Source: Willaertia magna (Eukaryota; Heterolobosea; Eutetramitea; Acrasida; Naegleriidae). From it: a DNA stretch of 20,791 nucleotides. The DNA lies in NCBI GenBank assembly GCA_902984215.1, contig CADWAF010003124.1, forward strand, positions 1-20,791, written 5' to 3'. The notes beneath the pieces are model-generated. The model saw only the letters and a program-made list of their open reading frames with translations, did not search any database and was not told the origin of the DNA. The position numbers were made by a program, and so were the translations under genes. Position 1 is the first letter of the stretch. The number at the start of each line of letters is the position of its first letter. Positions 1 through 9,239 of this stretch are shown piece after piece.

Positions 1-50
1 AGTTTGCATTTGTGGATAAAAAAATAATTATTTCAATGAAATATAATTTT

Positions 51-662
51 CTAATTCAATTTTCTAACAATTATGGGCCAACCGACTTGTATTACTACAA
101 ATTTAAGAACGTCTTTTGAACTGTCTATGTTATTTTCATACTTAGCATATTGTTTCACTTGCGAAATTGCAGAATTTAAAATAGACCTGACTGAAACTTT
201 CTGTTTGTCATATGTAAAAACTTCCATTTCTAGTAGTTCTTCATCGGTGTATTTAGATAAATCATTAAATACGTTTTTGAATATTTGTGGATACCAATCT
301 TCAATATCACAATACTTTGCTATGAAATTGGGTCTAATACGTTTGAACTCAATTATCAATACTTTTTGAGAAGTTCTAATCACAAGATCAGCACGTTTGA
401 TATATTTCATATTGTTGGAGCTTACACTGTACTCCCTTTCAGCGTGAATAGAAAATTGTTGCGACCAGTGTTTTCCAAATAAAGAATATGCCCGCAAAAC
501 AGCTTCAATGCTTGCTTGTAGTCCACCTTCAGACAATGAATTGTCATATATAGTTTCTTGTTTTTCTAAAATATTGTTAAGCAATTTTTTCAAATTATCT
601 TGTGTTGGTTGATTAATTAAAGTGGATACATCACTTTGAACTAAAGGTATAAGGCTTTGCAA
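51..662 (-). CDS. PD-(D/E)XK nuclease domain, C-terminal part of the AAA-ATPase-like gene (frameshifted)
   Basis: About 200 codons open in a frame one base away from the upstream ATPase. There is no ATG at the start (the frame opens at a TTG), so this is a continuation, not a separate gene. Visible nuclease core, numbering from the TTG: Asp 92 in RADLVI, then E105-F-K107 in VLIIEFKR (the D...ExK signature), and the downstream Gln-rich helix SAISQVKQYAKY near 154-165, as in the PDDEXK_9 family that closes AAA-ATPase-like proteins. Removing one A from the AAAA run near 668-671 would join it to the ATPase with both domains intact. It ends at TAG, 51-53. A single assembly error is as likely as a real lesion. 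Substrate and biological role are not visible from sequence. Confidence 0.8.
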   Translation of the reverse strand: MQSLIPLVQSDVSTLINQPTQDNLKKLLNNILEKQETIYDNSLSEGGLQASIEAVLRAYSLFGKHWSQQFSIHAEREYSVSSNNMKYIKRADLVIRTSQKVLIIEFKRIRPNFIAKYCDIEDWYPQIFKNVFNDLSKYTDEELLEMEVFTYDKQKVSVRSILNSAISQVKQYAKYENNIDSSKDVLKFVVIQVGWPIIVRKLN

Positions 663-2073
663 TCGTTTTAAATATTGAACCCTTAGGAATTACCAATTGT
701 TTTGGAATTATCTGTTTTGATGACTCTTCTGTGAAAGTGATCATACCATGATAATACATAAATGATAAAACATTATCGAAAATTCTTGGTGTATCTCCCT
801 CGTTTGGTGGTGGGTCAATAATATCTCTTAACTTCACTGAAGGATAAATGGAATCAAAAACTTCAATGGAGTCTTTTGAAAGTAATTGAAGAATAATGTC
901 GCCAAATGCAGTAGATCTTGCTAAAGTTGCAAATACATTTTCGCTTATTTCTGTATTGGCATCTGTTAGTTTCGTAGATTGGTTGTTTAGTATGGCATCT
1001 TTAAAGGGTGGAATCGAGAGTCGGTCTAAAAAGAACATTGAAAGGGTTGGGTTGAATAGAGCATGTATTGAGCCAGGAAAATGATAACCATTGTAATTCT
1101 TTTTCATAGTTGAAATAGTGGTGTCTTGATCCGTTCCAATAATATTAATATTTTCCAATGCCTTTCTTAAATCAGCTTCGTTGAGCCCAACCAAATCACC
1201 AAATGTTGGATCGAAAGAAATGTTCTTCGAAACATTATATCCAGGGGCATCAAGAGCTATAGGAGTAACACCAGTGATGATACTGCGAAAACTTTTTAAA
1301 CCAGCACCTGAAGACCACTTTAATTGTTCAAAGAAAGTACGAATTGGTGATGATGTGGGATCTCCTCTCTTTCCCTGAACTAATAATCTATATTTCTCAG
1401 GGTTTTCGAACATTAACTTGTTTGCAAATCTATCATATTCATCAATCAATACCATTAATCGAAGCTTCTTTCTGGCAAGAACCAAAACAAGTCTACGATA
1501 AGTATCAAATGAATCATTTTCATTGATGTCTACATCGCTTGACAATCCATAATATTCCAAAAATTCTTTGATAGTTGTATTGATATTTGTGTGGAGTGAC
1601 CTTCTAATGTCTTCCGGAGTACCATCAGTTGAAATAGAAAAATCGAATTTTAAAACATGATATTGGTTCTTTTCAGGTGTCCAATTTTCTTGATGGCCAA
1701 TCCACAAACCAGAAAATATTTCATCAAATTCATCTTTCATGTTGATATTGTAGTATGAAAAAAGCATTGATAAAAGCAAAGATTTTCCCCATCTCGGAGG
1801 GCGAACAAAAAATAATTGTTGACCTTTCTGTTCTAGTAACGGAATGAAATGAGTTTTATCGACATAATATTGTTTATTTTTTCTGATGAAAGCAAAATCA
1901 TGTTGTCCGTATGGAAAATGTGGCCAATTTCCACTAGCAGGTTTTCTAAGCAAAAGGTTATTGGTTGAATAGTTTTTAATTATGGTATTATTATTAATTA
2001 AACGATTAATATTTTTTATATGTTTCTTCAAGAATGAGTATGGTAAAGGAATTATGCAAATCAATCTTTTCAT
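631..2073 (-). CDS. AAA-ATPase-like protein, N-terminal and ATPase part (first part of a split gene)
   Basis: 480 codons from an ATG with A-rich context. The protein has the layout of the AAA-ATPase-like family (PF09820 type): YVDKT near residues 70-74, the degenerate P-loop RPPRWGKS at 91-98, a Walker B LIDEYD at 209-214, a sensor-like SIITGVTPIAL near 264-274, and the family signature YNGYHF at 337-342. In this family the ATPase is normally followed by a PD-(D/E)XK nuclease; here that domain lies in the next frame (51-662), so the TGA at 631-633 is probably a frameshift artefact or lesion after LVIPKGSIFK, at a run of four A. The first 43 residues are basic and lack acidic residues, resembling a mitochondrial presequence, which is inference only. 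All Gln codons are CAA/CAG and all Trp codons TGG, unlike the neighbouring elements. Cellular role is unknown; defence- or mobile-element-related functions have been suggested for relatives. Confidence 0.85.
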   Translation of the reverse strand: MKRLICIIPLPYSFLKKHIKNINRLINNNTIIKNYSTNNLLLRKPASGNWPHFPYGQHDFAFIRKNKQYYVDKTHFIPLLEQKGQQLFFVRPPRWGKSLLLSMLFSYYNINMKDEFDEIFSGLWIGHQENWTPEKNQYHVLKFDFSISTDGTPEDIRRSLHTNINTTIKEFLEYYGLSSDVDINENDSFDTYRRLVLVLARKKLRLMVLIDEYDRFANKLMFENPEKYRLLVQGKRGDPTSSPIRTFFEQLKWSSGAGLKSFRSIITGVTPIALDAPGYNVSKNISFDPTFGDLVGLNEADLRKALENINIIGTDQDTTISTMKKNYNGYHFPGSIHALFNPTLSMFFLDRLSIPPFKDAILNNQSTKLTDANTEISENVFATLARSTAFGDIILQLLSKDSIEVFDSIYPSVKLRDIIDPPPNEGDTPRIFDNVLSFMYYHGMITFTEESSKQIIPKQLVIPKGSIFKTIAKPYTFSSK

Positions 2074-2185
2074 TTTTCGTTATTTTAAAAGAACGCAAAA
2101 TAAATTTAATAAGAAATATAAACAAAGCTTACACTCATTTTCATCGAAATACAACTTTTTTTTCAATATCGTGCAACTTTACCTC

Positions 2186-2204
2186 ATTTTTTTAAACCTT
2201 CAAC
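2186..2204. repeat. 19-bp target-site duplication, left copy (LINE-1)
   Basis: ATTTTTTTAAACCTTCAAC, identical to 6112-6130. The two copies bracket the LINE exactly. They lie 113-131 bases upstream of the ATG of the AAA-ATPase-like gene, so the element landed in its 5' flank, head to head with the gene. Perfect identity over 19 bases suggests a fairly recent insertion. Confidence 0.9.
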
Positions 2205-2660
2205 GGGGGCTCTAAAAAAATATCAAATAACAAAACAGCCAGAACAGAGAAATTTAATTCTAAAAAAACTAAAGTGTTAAAAAATTCGGACGACAATAAT
2301 AATATTTATAATAATGACGTCCCAATAGATATTTTAAATAATTTTATTCAGAAACCTAATAAAAAAATTCGAGTTAACAGAAACTTTAGAGTTTTTGTTA
2401 TATATAAAAATAATACTGAGCTCACTAAAGAATTTTTAATTTTTCAGCTTCAAATTAAATCGGAATTAATAGTTGATATTATTGGTATTAAAAGCTTAAA
2501 TACAGTGGCTGTTTATTGTAAGAATATTAAAATTATAGAAACTCTAGTAAAAAAGGTCATTTTTGACTTTACTTTTGTATCACAATCTAAATTTAGTAAC
2601 TTTAAGTATAAAATTCTTGCTCATTTAATAAAAATAATATTTACAAATTACTCAAGTTGA
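2205..2660 (+). pseudogene. LINE-1 ORF1, 3' part
   Basis: Open from the 5' junction (GGS KKIS...) for 151 codons without a single stop, ending TCA AGT TGA. No ATG is present in frame, so the start was probably lost by 5' truncation. The middle, from RVNRNFRVFVIYKN to the LVKKVIF segment, alternates beta-like and helical stretches, as in RRM-like ORF1 proteins of LINEs; this is a fold guess, not a motif match. The TGA stop at 2658-2660 overlaps ATG at 2660-2662, a TGATG arrangement like those used for termination-reinitiation between LINE ORFs. It has only a few Gln codons, all CAA/CAG. Confidence 0.55.
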
Positions 2661-4013
2661 TGAATGAGAAAGATCGCAAACTACTTACTTTCAATATAGT
2701 CAAACAAATAGAAGGTTTAAATACTGCCTTAAATAAGTACAAGAAAATGAAAATTAAATTAAACATAGTAAACAACTAAATTGTAGAACTTGACAGTAAC
2801 CTTAAAATCTTAAAAATCAATGCCTACACTAATGTTAATTCTTTTATAGATTCAGTTAAAAAAAAGGTGGTTAAATATCTAATTTTAAACTATGGTAACT
2901 TTGAACTACTCTACTTAGTTAAATCTATTTACAACGAGATTAATAATTGATAGATAATAAATAACTCAATTTCTATTGCCAGCATGAATATAGTTGATTT
3001 AAATTTAATGAAACGTGGAATATTACTTCAGTTTCTTACAAAGTATAATTTACATATTGTGAATATACAAGAGACCTACTGATTTAAACTCAAAGATTTG
3101 CACAAAGTTAAATTTATTAAAACCTTTTTAAAGAATTATAAAGTTTTCAACTCTTTTAAGTAATTAAATGATAATAGAGCAGATGTCTTTACAATAGTGA
3201 AATTAAACAAAGGATGGAAATGTATTAAATTTGAAGAAATTATTCAAGGTCGAATTACTAATTTTATTATCAATCATTCCACCCAAGGTGTGTTTAATAT
3301 TATTAACTGATATGGATACCACAATTTCATTAGTTTTCATTTTCAAGATTTCCTTAATAAAGTAAAAGAAATTATACAACATGTTGCCTTGTACAATGAA
3401 AAATGTATCATTGCAGGTGATGTTAATAGAACAATAATTGATATATTTAAAAGATTTAATACAAGTGATATTAAGTTCAAGAAATAGATTGAGGAACTGC
3501 AATTATTTGATATTATACCAATTAACGTCAACCCATCATTTAAGCAATACAATAGTCTATTTTTCTACTCAAAGTTTAGACCAAATCATATAATTACTAA
3601 TTAAAATAGCAACAGCATATGTGTTTTTGACTTTAGGATTAAATATCAACATAAGAGAGTTGGTTTTACGTTTCAATTAAACAATAATGTAGTTTGGAAT
3701 TAGAAGTTTAATTTTATTAAACTTCTTACAAAACAAATAATCAAAAACTTAGACCACCTTAATAGTGAACTTGATAAATGTAGTTTGTTCACTAATTTAA
3801 TAGATACTTTAAGCTTTTTTATCAATAAGTTTAGTAAATCATTAACATACAACTGTCCACCTCTTACCAACAACCAACAATACATCAAATTGGATTTGTT
3901 GTATAAGTAATTAAGAAAATGTTTTAAAACCAATAGATTTGGTTCTGATTAGGAAAATTATAATCAATTTAATTTGTCTAATTTAGAGGAGGCAATTAAG
4001 GATTGTGTTATTT
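2660..4013 (+). pseudogene. LINE-1 ORF2 N-terminal part: coiled segment and APE endonuclease
   Basis: One frame from ATG 2660. About 100 Lys/Asn/Leu-rich residues precede a TGA-TAG pair at 2948-2953; this stretch could alternatively be the end of ORF1 after a frameshift. The APE-type endonuclease follows: ISIASMNIVDLNLMKRG, then LHIVNIQET (catalytic Glu), CIIAGDVN (Asp-x-Asn), and SICVFDFRI where SxxD is expected. Twelve in-frame stops occur, at places where Gln or Trp reads naturally (for example TGA at 3080 and 3308). The frame is lost at a 9-A run, 4014-4022, where one missing A explains the shift. Catalytic Glu and Asp are intact, unlike in the second LINE of this window. Confidence 0.75.
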
Positions 4014-4014
4014 A

Positions 4015-6066
4015 AAAAAAAATTTGCTGTTACAACTTTTAAAAGAACACAAGGTGAGCTTTATTAAGAGAATCAACAATCTCCAAACTAAAGTTCCTTT
4101 CTTGTATTTGTTTCGAAAGGAATTAAATAGTATGTCTATTGAGTCTATTTATAATAATCCTCTTAGTGACATCTTAAACTTTTTTAATAATATGTTCAAT
4201 GTTAACTTGGCTAGTTCTGAATTGACATAGTTTAATATTCATAATAGAAATATTAATAACTGAATGTTTCAAACATGTGATGGTAAATCAGTCTTAGCAG
4301 CAATTAAGGGATTAAAGAATTCTATATAGAGAATAGATAATATTTCCATACAACTTTTTAAACACCTACAAGAAAAACATTGTAATCTATTAGTTGAACA
4401 ATTTAACAAATGAATGTTAAGTCATCAAGGTTATTTAGAATTTATTAATTAACCATAACATCCAAGTAATAGTTAATAGCAATTTCACTGATAAGTTTAA
4501 GGCTCCAATTAAGGTGATCATGTGAGTCTTTTGTTGTTCAATTTGTACTTCAATATTATTAGTATTTTAGTTAATCAGTTTAAAGGAATAGAACTTTATG
4601 GCAATAAAGTTCTATTTTTAATGTATGTTGATGACTTATTTATTATTACTAACTCCAAGAAAGAAATAAATACAGTGTTTAATAAATTATGTATAATCGC
4701 CTTACAGTTAAGACTTTACTTTACTCTAAAAAAGTGTTTAACATGGAACAGAACCTCTTTTAATAAAAAATCCAAAACATGTATTATAATTAACAATGTA
4801 TAGCTCCAAAATGTTAATAAATTAAAATACTTAGAAGATGCTATCAGCAAAAATAATTTATAGAATAGTAATAATAAAGAAGTAGAAACTAAAGTAGCTA
4901 AAACTTTTAAATTTATAGTTGCAAAAAGATTATATCTTCGTCAATTCAGTATTATTATCATGTCTAAGGTTGTTTCAATCCCTAGATATTTATGTAGCAT
5001 TTTAAAAATGAGTAAAACTGTTTTAAACAAATTAAATAAATTGCTGGTGAAGTGGATTAGAATGAAATTGAATCTGAATTACTTCTTATCTAAAGCAGTC
5101 TTATATAGAGATTCTAGTAAAAGTGGATTAAATATCACTATTCTTTTAGACCTTAAAGTTATTAAAAGCTTAGTGTCTTGTGTTAGATTTATTAATTCTT
5201 ATGCTCCATTAACAAGGAACTTTGCTAGAAAATGTTGGACTAAAAAGAGTAGAGAAGTGTATTAGAAAACCTATAGAAAATATGCTAAAGAATTAAATTT
5301 ACAATTAATTAATAAAACTACAGAATTTCCTCTTAATAATTGTACCAACTTTAAAAATGTAATAATATGGTCCAACAATAATAGAGTTATTGGCAATATA
5401 AGAGAATTCGCCTTAAATTATTGTAGAAACAAAAGATTTATTTCTTTACTTGGAAATTTGGATACCAATAATAAATAGTGGGTTAAATCATTACAATTTT
5501 GGAATAACCTTTCTCTATTATAGTACCAATAAAGACTTGGATTTATGTGTTTGCATAAGGTCCACATTTTAAAAGAGGTTAATAAGAAATTCTTTACATG
5601 TTTTACCTGCAACTCTCTCTTTGATTGGAACCATGTGTTCCATTATTGTTTTAGAAGTAAACTGGAAAAAGGACTGTTATATAGTAAATGAAATAATATT
5701 ACAATAACGAAAGGATGAAACCTTAAGTTCAATGATGAAATAGCCATTCTTAGTAATAATAGCCATAGAATTATGTAATATATAGGTATTATCTTTAAAA
5801 GAGATATCCACATGAATATAATGGTTAACTTAAAAGAACTGATTAGATTCATTATGAAGGAATTTTATTTATATGTTGAAAAATATTATAAAGTTGCAGA
5901 ATGGAATCTCTCTCCCTAATTAAGAACTTTTGCCTTAACTAATTCCTATATCTCCAGACTTCCTAACATCTATTTTCCATTCTAGTTAACAACAACACAA
6001 AGTCAATCATCACTTAATCCAACTCCAATTAATAACAACCTAGACTTAGGAGACTTTCTGTTGTGA
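4015..6066 (+). pseudogene. LINE-1 ORF2 C-terminal part: reverse transcriptase and CCHC knuckle
   Basis: Continues ORF2 one frame over. RT fingers: LAAIKGLKNSI and LLVEQFNK up to about 4445. The expected motif A (FD..) region, some 100 residues, is missing. Sequence resumes with VIVNSNFTDKFKAPI at about 4462-4507, then motif B NQGDHVSLLLFNLYF, where the invariant Gln is TAA (4510-4512), and motif C MYVDDLFII with the two Asp codons at 4630-4635. The thumb contains NVNKLKYLEDAI. A CCHC knuckle follows, C-x2-C-x7-H-x4-C at 5599-5649. The Ser/Thr/Pro-rich tail ends at TGA 6064-6066, abutting the 3' hairpin. About 17 in-frame stops. The internal deletion makes the RT inactive whatever the reading of the stops. 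Confidence 0.8.
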
Positions 6067-6090
6067 GTTCAAATTCTACAAATTTGAACT
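6066..6090 (+). other. 3'-terminal hairpin of LINE-1
   Basis: AGTTCAAATT and AATTTGAACT form a perfect 10-bp stem around the loop CTACA, about 20 bases from the element's 3' end. Structured 3' ends are recognition sites for the RT in several LINE families; that role here is inference. Confidence 0.6.
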
Positions 6091-6111
6091 ATCTAATAAA
6101 TTCATACCCTA

Positions 6112-6130
6112 ATTTTTTTAAACCTTCAAC
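6112..6130. repeat. 19-bp target-site duplication, right copy (LINE-1)
   Basis: Identical to 2186-2204. The three T/A bases around the 3' junction leave the exact 3' end of the element ambiguous by one or two bases. Confidence 0.9.
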
Positions 6131-6147
6131 CAATTTCCTGCCAAAAA

Positions 6148-7260
6148 ATGCCTAAAGTAAAGAAATTTTTTAGAAGACTGTTAATAAATAAAATAGATGA
6201 AATGTTTTTAAATAAATATACTTAAAAAAGATTTAAAATTTTTAAATATAATAAACAAAGACAAAATTTCTAATAATTTTATTATTTATGAAAATTTAAA
6301 TAATTTAAATATTAATAATAAAACATAATTATTAATTTATTTACAAAGTTTTATTTATAATTTATATAAAAAAAAAATTTTAATTAATTTAAATAATTAA
6401 AAATACACAATTAACAATTATTTACACAATAATAATAACAAAAATAATGAAAATTTAAATAATGATTTATTTAATAAAATCTTAAAAATTTAAGTTAACT
6501 AATTTATTTAGAATTAATTTTAATAAAAATAGTATTAAAATTTATTTATTAGAAAATATAGATATTGTTTTTAATATTTATAATTATAATTTTAACAATT
6601 TAATTTACAATTTAAAATTAAATATTTATAAAAATAATAAAAATAAAAAATCAATAAAAAAATTTGTAAAAAATTATTTATATAATTTATTTTTATAAAA
6701 TATATATAATAAAGAATCCTTTTTTAATTTAATTAATAACGAAGAATATTAATATATTAATAATCTATATTTATTAATAATGAATATAGTAATTTAGAAT
6801 TTAATGAAAATAATGAATTTATTAATTTAGATAATTATAAATTGAATAAAGATTTAAATTTATTAATAAATAATACAAAACATTTAGAATATATTTATAA
6901 TTTAGAAAAATCTTTTAATTTTAATATAATGCTTTTTTATTTAATTAAAATAAAAAAAAATTGATCAATTTTTTATTTAATTTATTTTATAAAATTATTG
7001 ATCTTAATTATTTTAAATTTAATAATTTAATGAATAAACATGATAAAATTTTATTAATTAAAAATGTTTTATATTATTTTAATATATTTATTAAAATAAT
7101 TTATATTATATCAATTAAAAAATAGCAATAAAGAATATTTTTTAATTAAATATAAAAAAAAATAATGAATATATTTATTATAAAAATTATCTTAATTATA
7201 TTTATTTAAAACAAATAATCATTACAATTATTTTAATTAAATTTAAATCTAAAAATAAGT
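6148..7260 (+). other. Very AT-rich stretch with a broken, unidentified plus-strand reading frame
   Basis: After an ATG at 6148 (MPKVKKFFRRLLINKID) the plus strand reads as Asn/Lys/Ile/Leu-rich protein in long pieces separated by TAA/TAG and several frame changes, for example INFNKNSIKIYLLENIDI near 6510-6560 and NNTKHLEYIYNLEKSFNF near 6870-6925. No domain is recognised. It is convergent with the transposase-protease remnant that follows and could be a second gene of that element, or simply low-complexity A/T sequence that reads plausibly. The ATG lies just beyond the LINE-1 duplication. Confidence 0.25.
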
Positions 7261-7374
7261 AAAACAAATAATTAATAAATATTTATTTTTTTTCTTTTTT
7301 TTTAAATTTATACTTTTATTTTCATTAGATTGTTCATTATAATTTAAAAAAATTAATAATTTTTTTATTTATAT

Positions 7375-8400
7375 TTATTTATAATTATTAATAAATAGAT
7401 TTTGTAAATAATTTAAATAATTATTTAAATCTTTTAAATTTAAACCATTACATAATAATTCTATTATTAAAATAATCCACATACCACAATTAAATGAATT
7501 TTTTGTAATGTTAGAATATTTATATATTTTAATTTATAATTGTCATAAAATATATTATATTTTGAAAACAATTTAAAAAATTTATTTAAATTTTAATTAT
7601 CATTAACACCAACTATTAAAATAATAAATTTTTTTAACTAAATTATTAATAATTAATAAAGTTCAATGATTTTCATAATAAATAGATATAAATAAATATT
7701 TATTTTTTGTAACAAAATATTTTGTTACAATATTATTTAAAATTTTTAATCTTGAATCATAAAGTTGTTTATTATTTTTTAAATTTATAATACTATTTAA
7801 AGCAAATATTATTTGAAAATATTAAAATAAAATATAAATTTTTTCTTTAAAATAATATATTTTTAAACTTTTTTTTTCATTTAATATTTTCCGATATAAA
7901 TAATCTAAATCTTGATTAAAAGTATTAAATATTAAATTAATTTTATTAGATATTTCTAGTATATTATTATTATAATATTTTTTTCTTATTTTTTCTATAA
8001 TTTAGATTGAACAAATTTGTTGATTATTAATATTATTTAATTGTTCAATTTTTTTAATTAAAGGTCTATCAATTAAAGTTAATTTTTTTATAATTATATT
8101 ATAATCTTTATATTGTTCTGTTATACTATTTTTAATAATTTCTTTAATTAAACTTAATTTATTTTAAATATAATTTAAATAATCTATTTCATTTTTAAAA
8201 TCAGCCATATTTAATAAAAAATGTTTAATACAATTTATAATAATATTTTCATTAAATTCTTTTCAACATTTTTCATAATCTTTAATTACATCATTACAAT
8301 TTTTATTATTAAATTCATTATTTTTATTAAACCATTGTTTAACATTATTTTTTAAATTACTAAATATTCCATTATCTAAAAATGAACAATGATGTCTTTT
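7375..8400 (-). pseudogene. Ulp1/C48-type cysteine protease domain, in frame behind the pogo-like transposase core
   Basis: One uninterrupted frame of 340 codons, apart from about 13 in-frame TAA/TGA, begins in the last transposase motif (FLDNGIFSNLK) and ends in a papain-fold SUMO-protease-like domain. Visible: ISIYYENH followed by TGA-TLLII, where His (7666-7668) and a Trp read as TGA (7663-7665) form the family's HW motif; KKIYYFNSWC, with Asn (7615-7617) where the catalytic Asp is expected; and SFNCGMWIILIIELLCNG with the catalytic Cys (7486-7488). His-to-Asn spacing is 17 residues, as in yeast Ulp1 (H514-D531), and the acid-to-Cys interval is 43. The usual oxyanion Gln before Cys is not seen. 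Likely role: desumoylation-like processing linked to transposition. Asn for Asp is one G-to-A step. The likely end is TAA 7375-7377. Confidence 0.68.
7707..7730. repeat. 24-bp perfect palindrome inside the protease reading frame
   Basis: Two 12-base arms, TTGTAACAAAAT and ATTTTGTTACAA, with no spacer. In the minus frame it codes IVTKYFVTK, 13 residues before the catalytic His, so it may be a coincidence of coding rather than a site. Confidence 0.6.
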
Positions 8401-9239
8401 TAATAATAAAAATATTATAATTTTATTATTTTCTTTATATTTCTTTAAATTAATATAAATTTAAATTATCATAAATAATTATATCATATTCTTTTAAATT
8501 AAATATAATCTATTATATGACTTTTTTTATATATTTTAGTATTTTTTTGTTTTATATAATTTTTGTTTTTAATATTTTTTAAAATTTATTATTGATATAA
8601 AATTGAATAAATTAATAATTTAATACTATTACTTTTAATATTAATAATAAATATAACATTTTTATAATTATTTTTTTTATTATCATTATAATAACCATTA
8701 TCTTTATCTTCTTTAAATGTAATTACTTTAGATTTTTATATATAAATATTTAAAGTTTCATCAAATATAATAATGTTTTCAAGTTTAAATAAATTAAAAG
8801 TTTTAAAATAAGTTAAAGCAAATAAATTATAATAAAAATAATGTCTTAAATTTGATTAATTGGTTTTTCATTATTGTAAATTAAACTTTTTTTTTTAAAA
8901 CTAAATTATTTCTTCTAATTAAATTATAAATATAACTACTTGATACTTCAATATTATATTTTGTACCAATTAAATTATAAATATTTTTTGCTGTTACTTT
9001 TTGTATATTTTTAATAAAATTAATATTTCTTGTAATTAGGTTGTTGTTAATAAATTTTCTTTTTTTCTCTATTTTTTCTTCTTTCTTGTGGTGTATTAGT
9101 TTTATATTTTTTTAAATATTTACTAAAATTATATTTTTTAATACTATATCTTTTATAAAAAGCTATTAAGTTAATAAATTATTTTTTCTTTTTTTTTTTA
9201 AAATTTTTTTAACTAATTCTTTTTCAAAATCTGCATCTA
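8374..9239 (-). pseudogene. Pogo-like DDE transposase core with helix-turn-helix
   Basis: Minus-strand frames read DADFEKELVKKILKKKRKN, a basic RRKNREKKRKFINNN stretch, then an HTH-like segment VTAKNIYNLIGTKYNIEVSS with YIYNLIRRNNLVLKKK, as in Tc1/pogo DNA-binding regions. The catalytic core follows: NIIIFDET (Asp at 8760-8762), IIIYDNLNLY (Asp at 8468-8470; the His usual four residues later is Tyr, one C-to-T step), and HHCSFLDNGIFSNLKNNV (Asp at 8374-8376). The second and third Asp are about 30 residues apart, matching the DD30D spacing of pogo elements. Frame changes occur near 9240, 9190 and 8495, plus several TAA/TAG. All three acidic residues survive. No terminal inverted repeats were found around the gene, so element ends are unknown. 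Confidence 0.65.

Larger units (their letters stand above)
2205..6111 (+). mobile_element. LINE-type non-LTR retrotransposon with APE endonuclease (LINE-1)
   Basis: A 3.9-kb element between perfect 19-bp duplications. It begins with GGGGGC at the junction and ends in a 3' hairpin followed by TTCATACCCTAA. Order: ORF1 3' part, a short overlap TGATG, a coiled N-terminal stretch, an APE-type endonuclease (QET and GDVN motifs), RT fingers, a gap where motif A should be, RT QGD and YVDD motifs, thumb, CCHC zinc knuckle and a Ser/Thr/Pro-rich tail. No RNase H domain was recognised. ORF1 is open from the first base with no ATG, so the 5' end is probably truncated. ORF2 holds one frame over long distances but contains about 29 in-frame stop triplets. 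I cannot assign a clade with confidence. Confidence 0.88.

Noticed and set aside
73..1526. Plus-strand open frames of 60-100 codons opposite the AAA-ATPase/nuclease gene
   Set aside because: They are antisense shadows of the better supported minus-strand gene and show no motif.
3203..3933. Minus-strand frames of 69-99 codons
   Set aside because: They are antisense to the LINE-1 endonuclease region, with no independent support.
6061..6090. tRNA-like B box (GTTCAAATTC) at the LINE-1 3' end
   Set aside because: No matching A box, acceptor or anticodon arm nearby; the sequence is explained by the hairpin.
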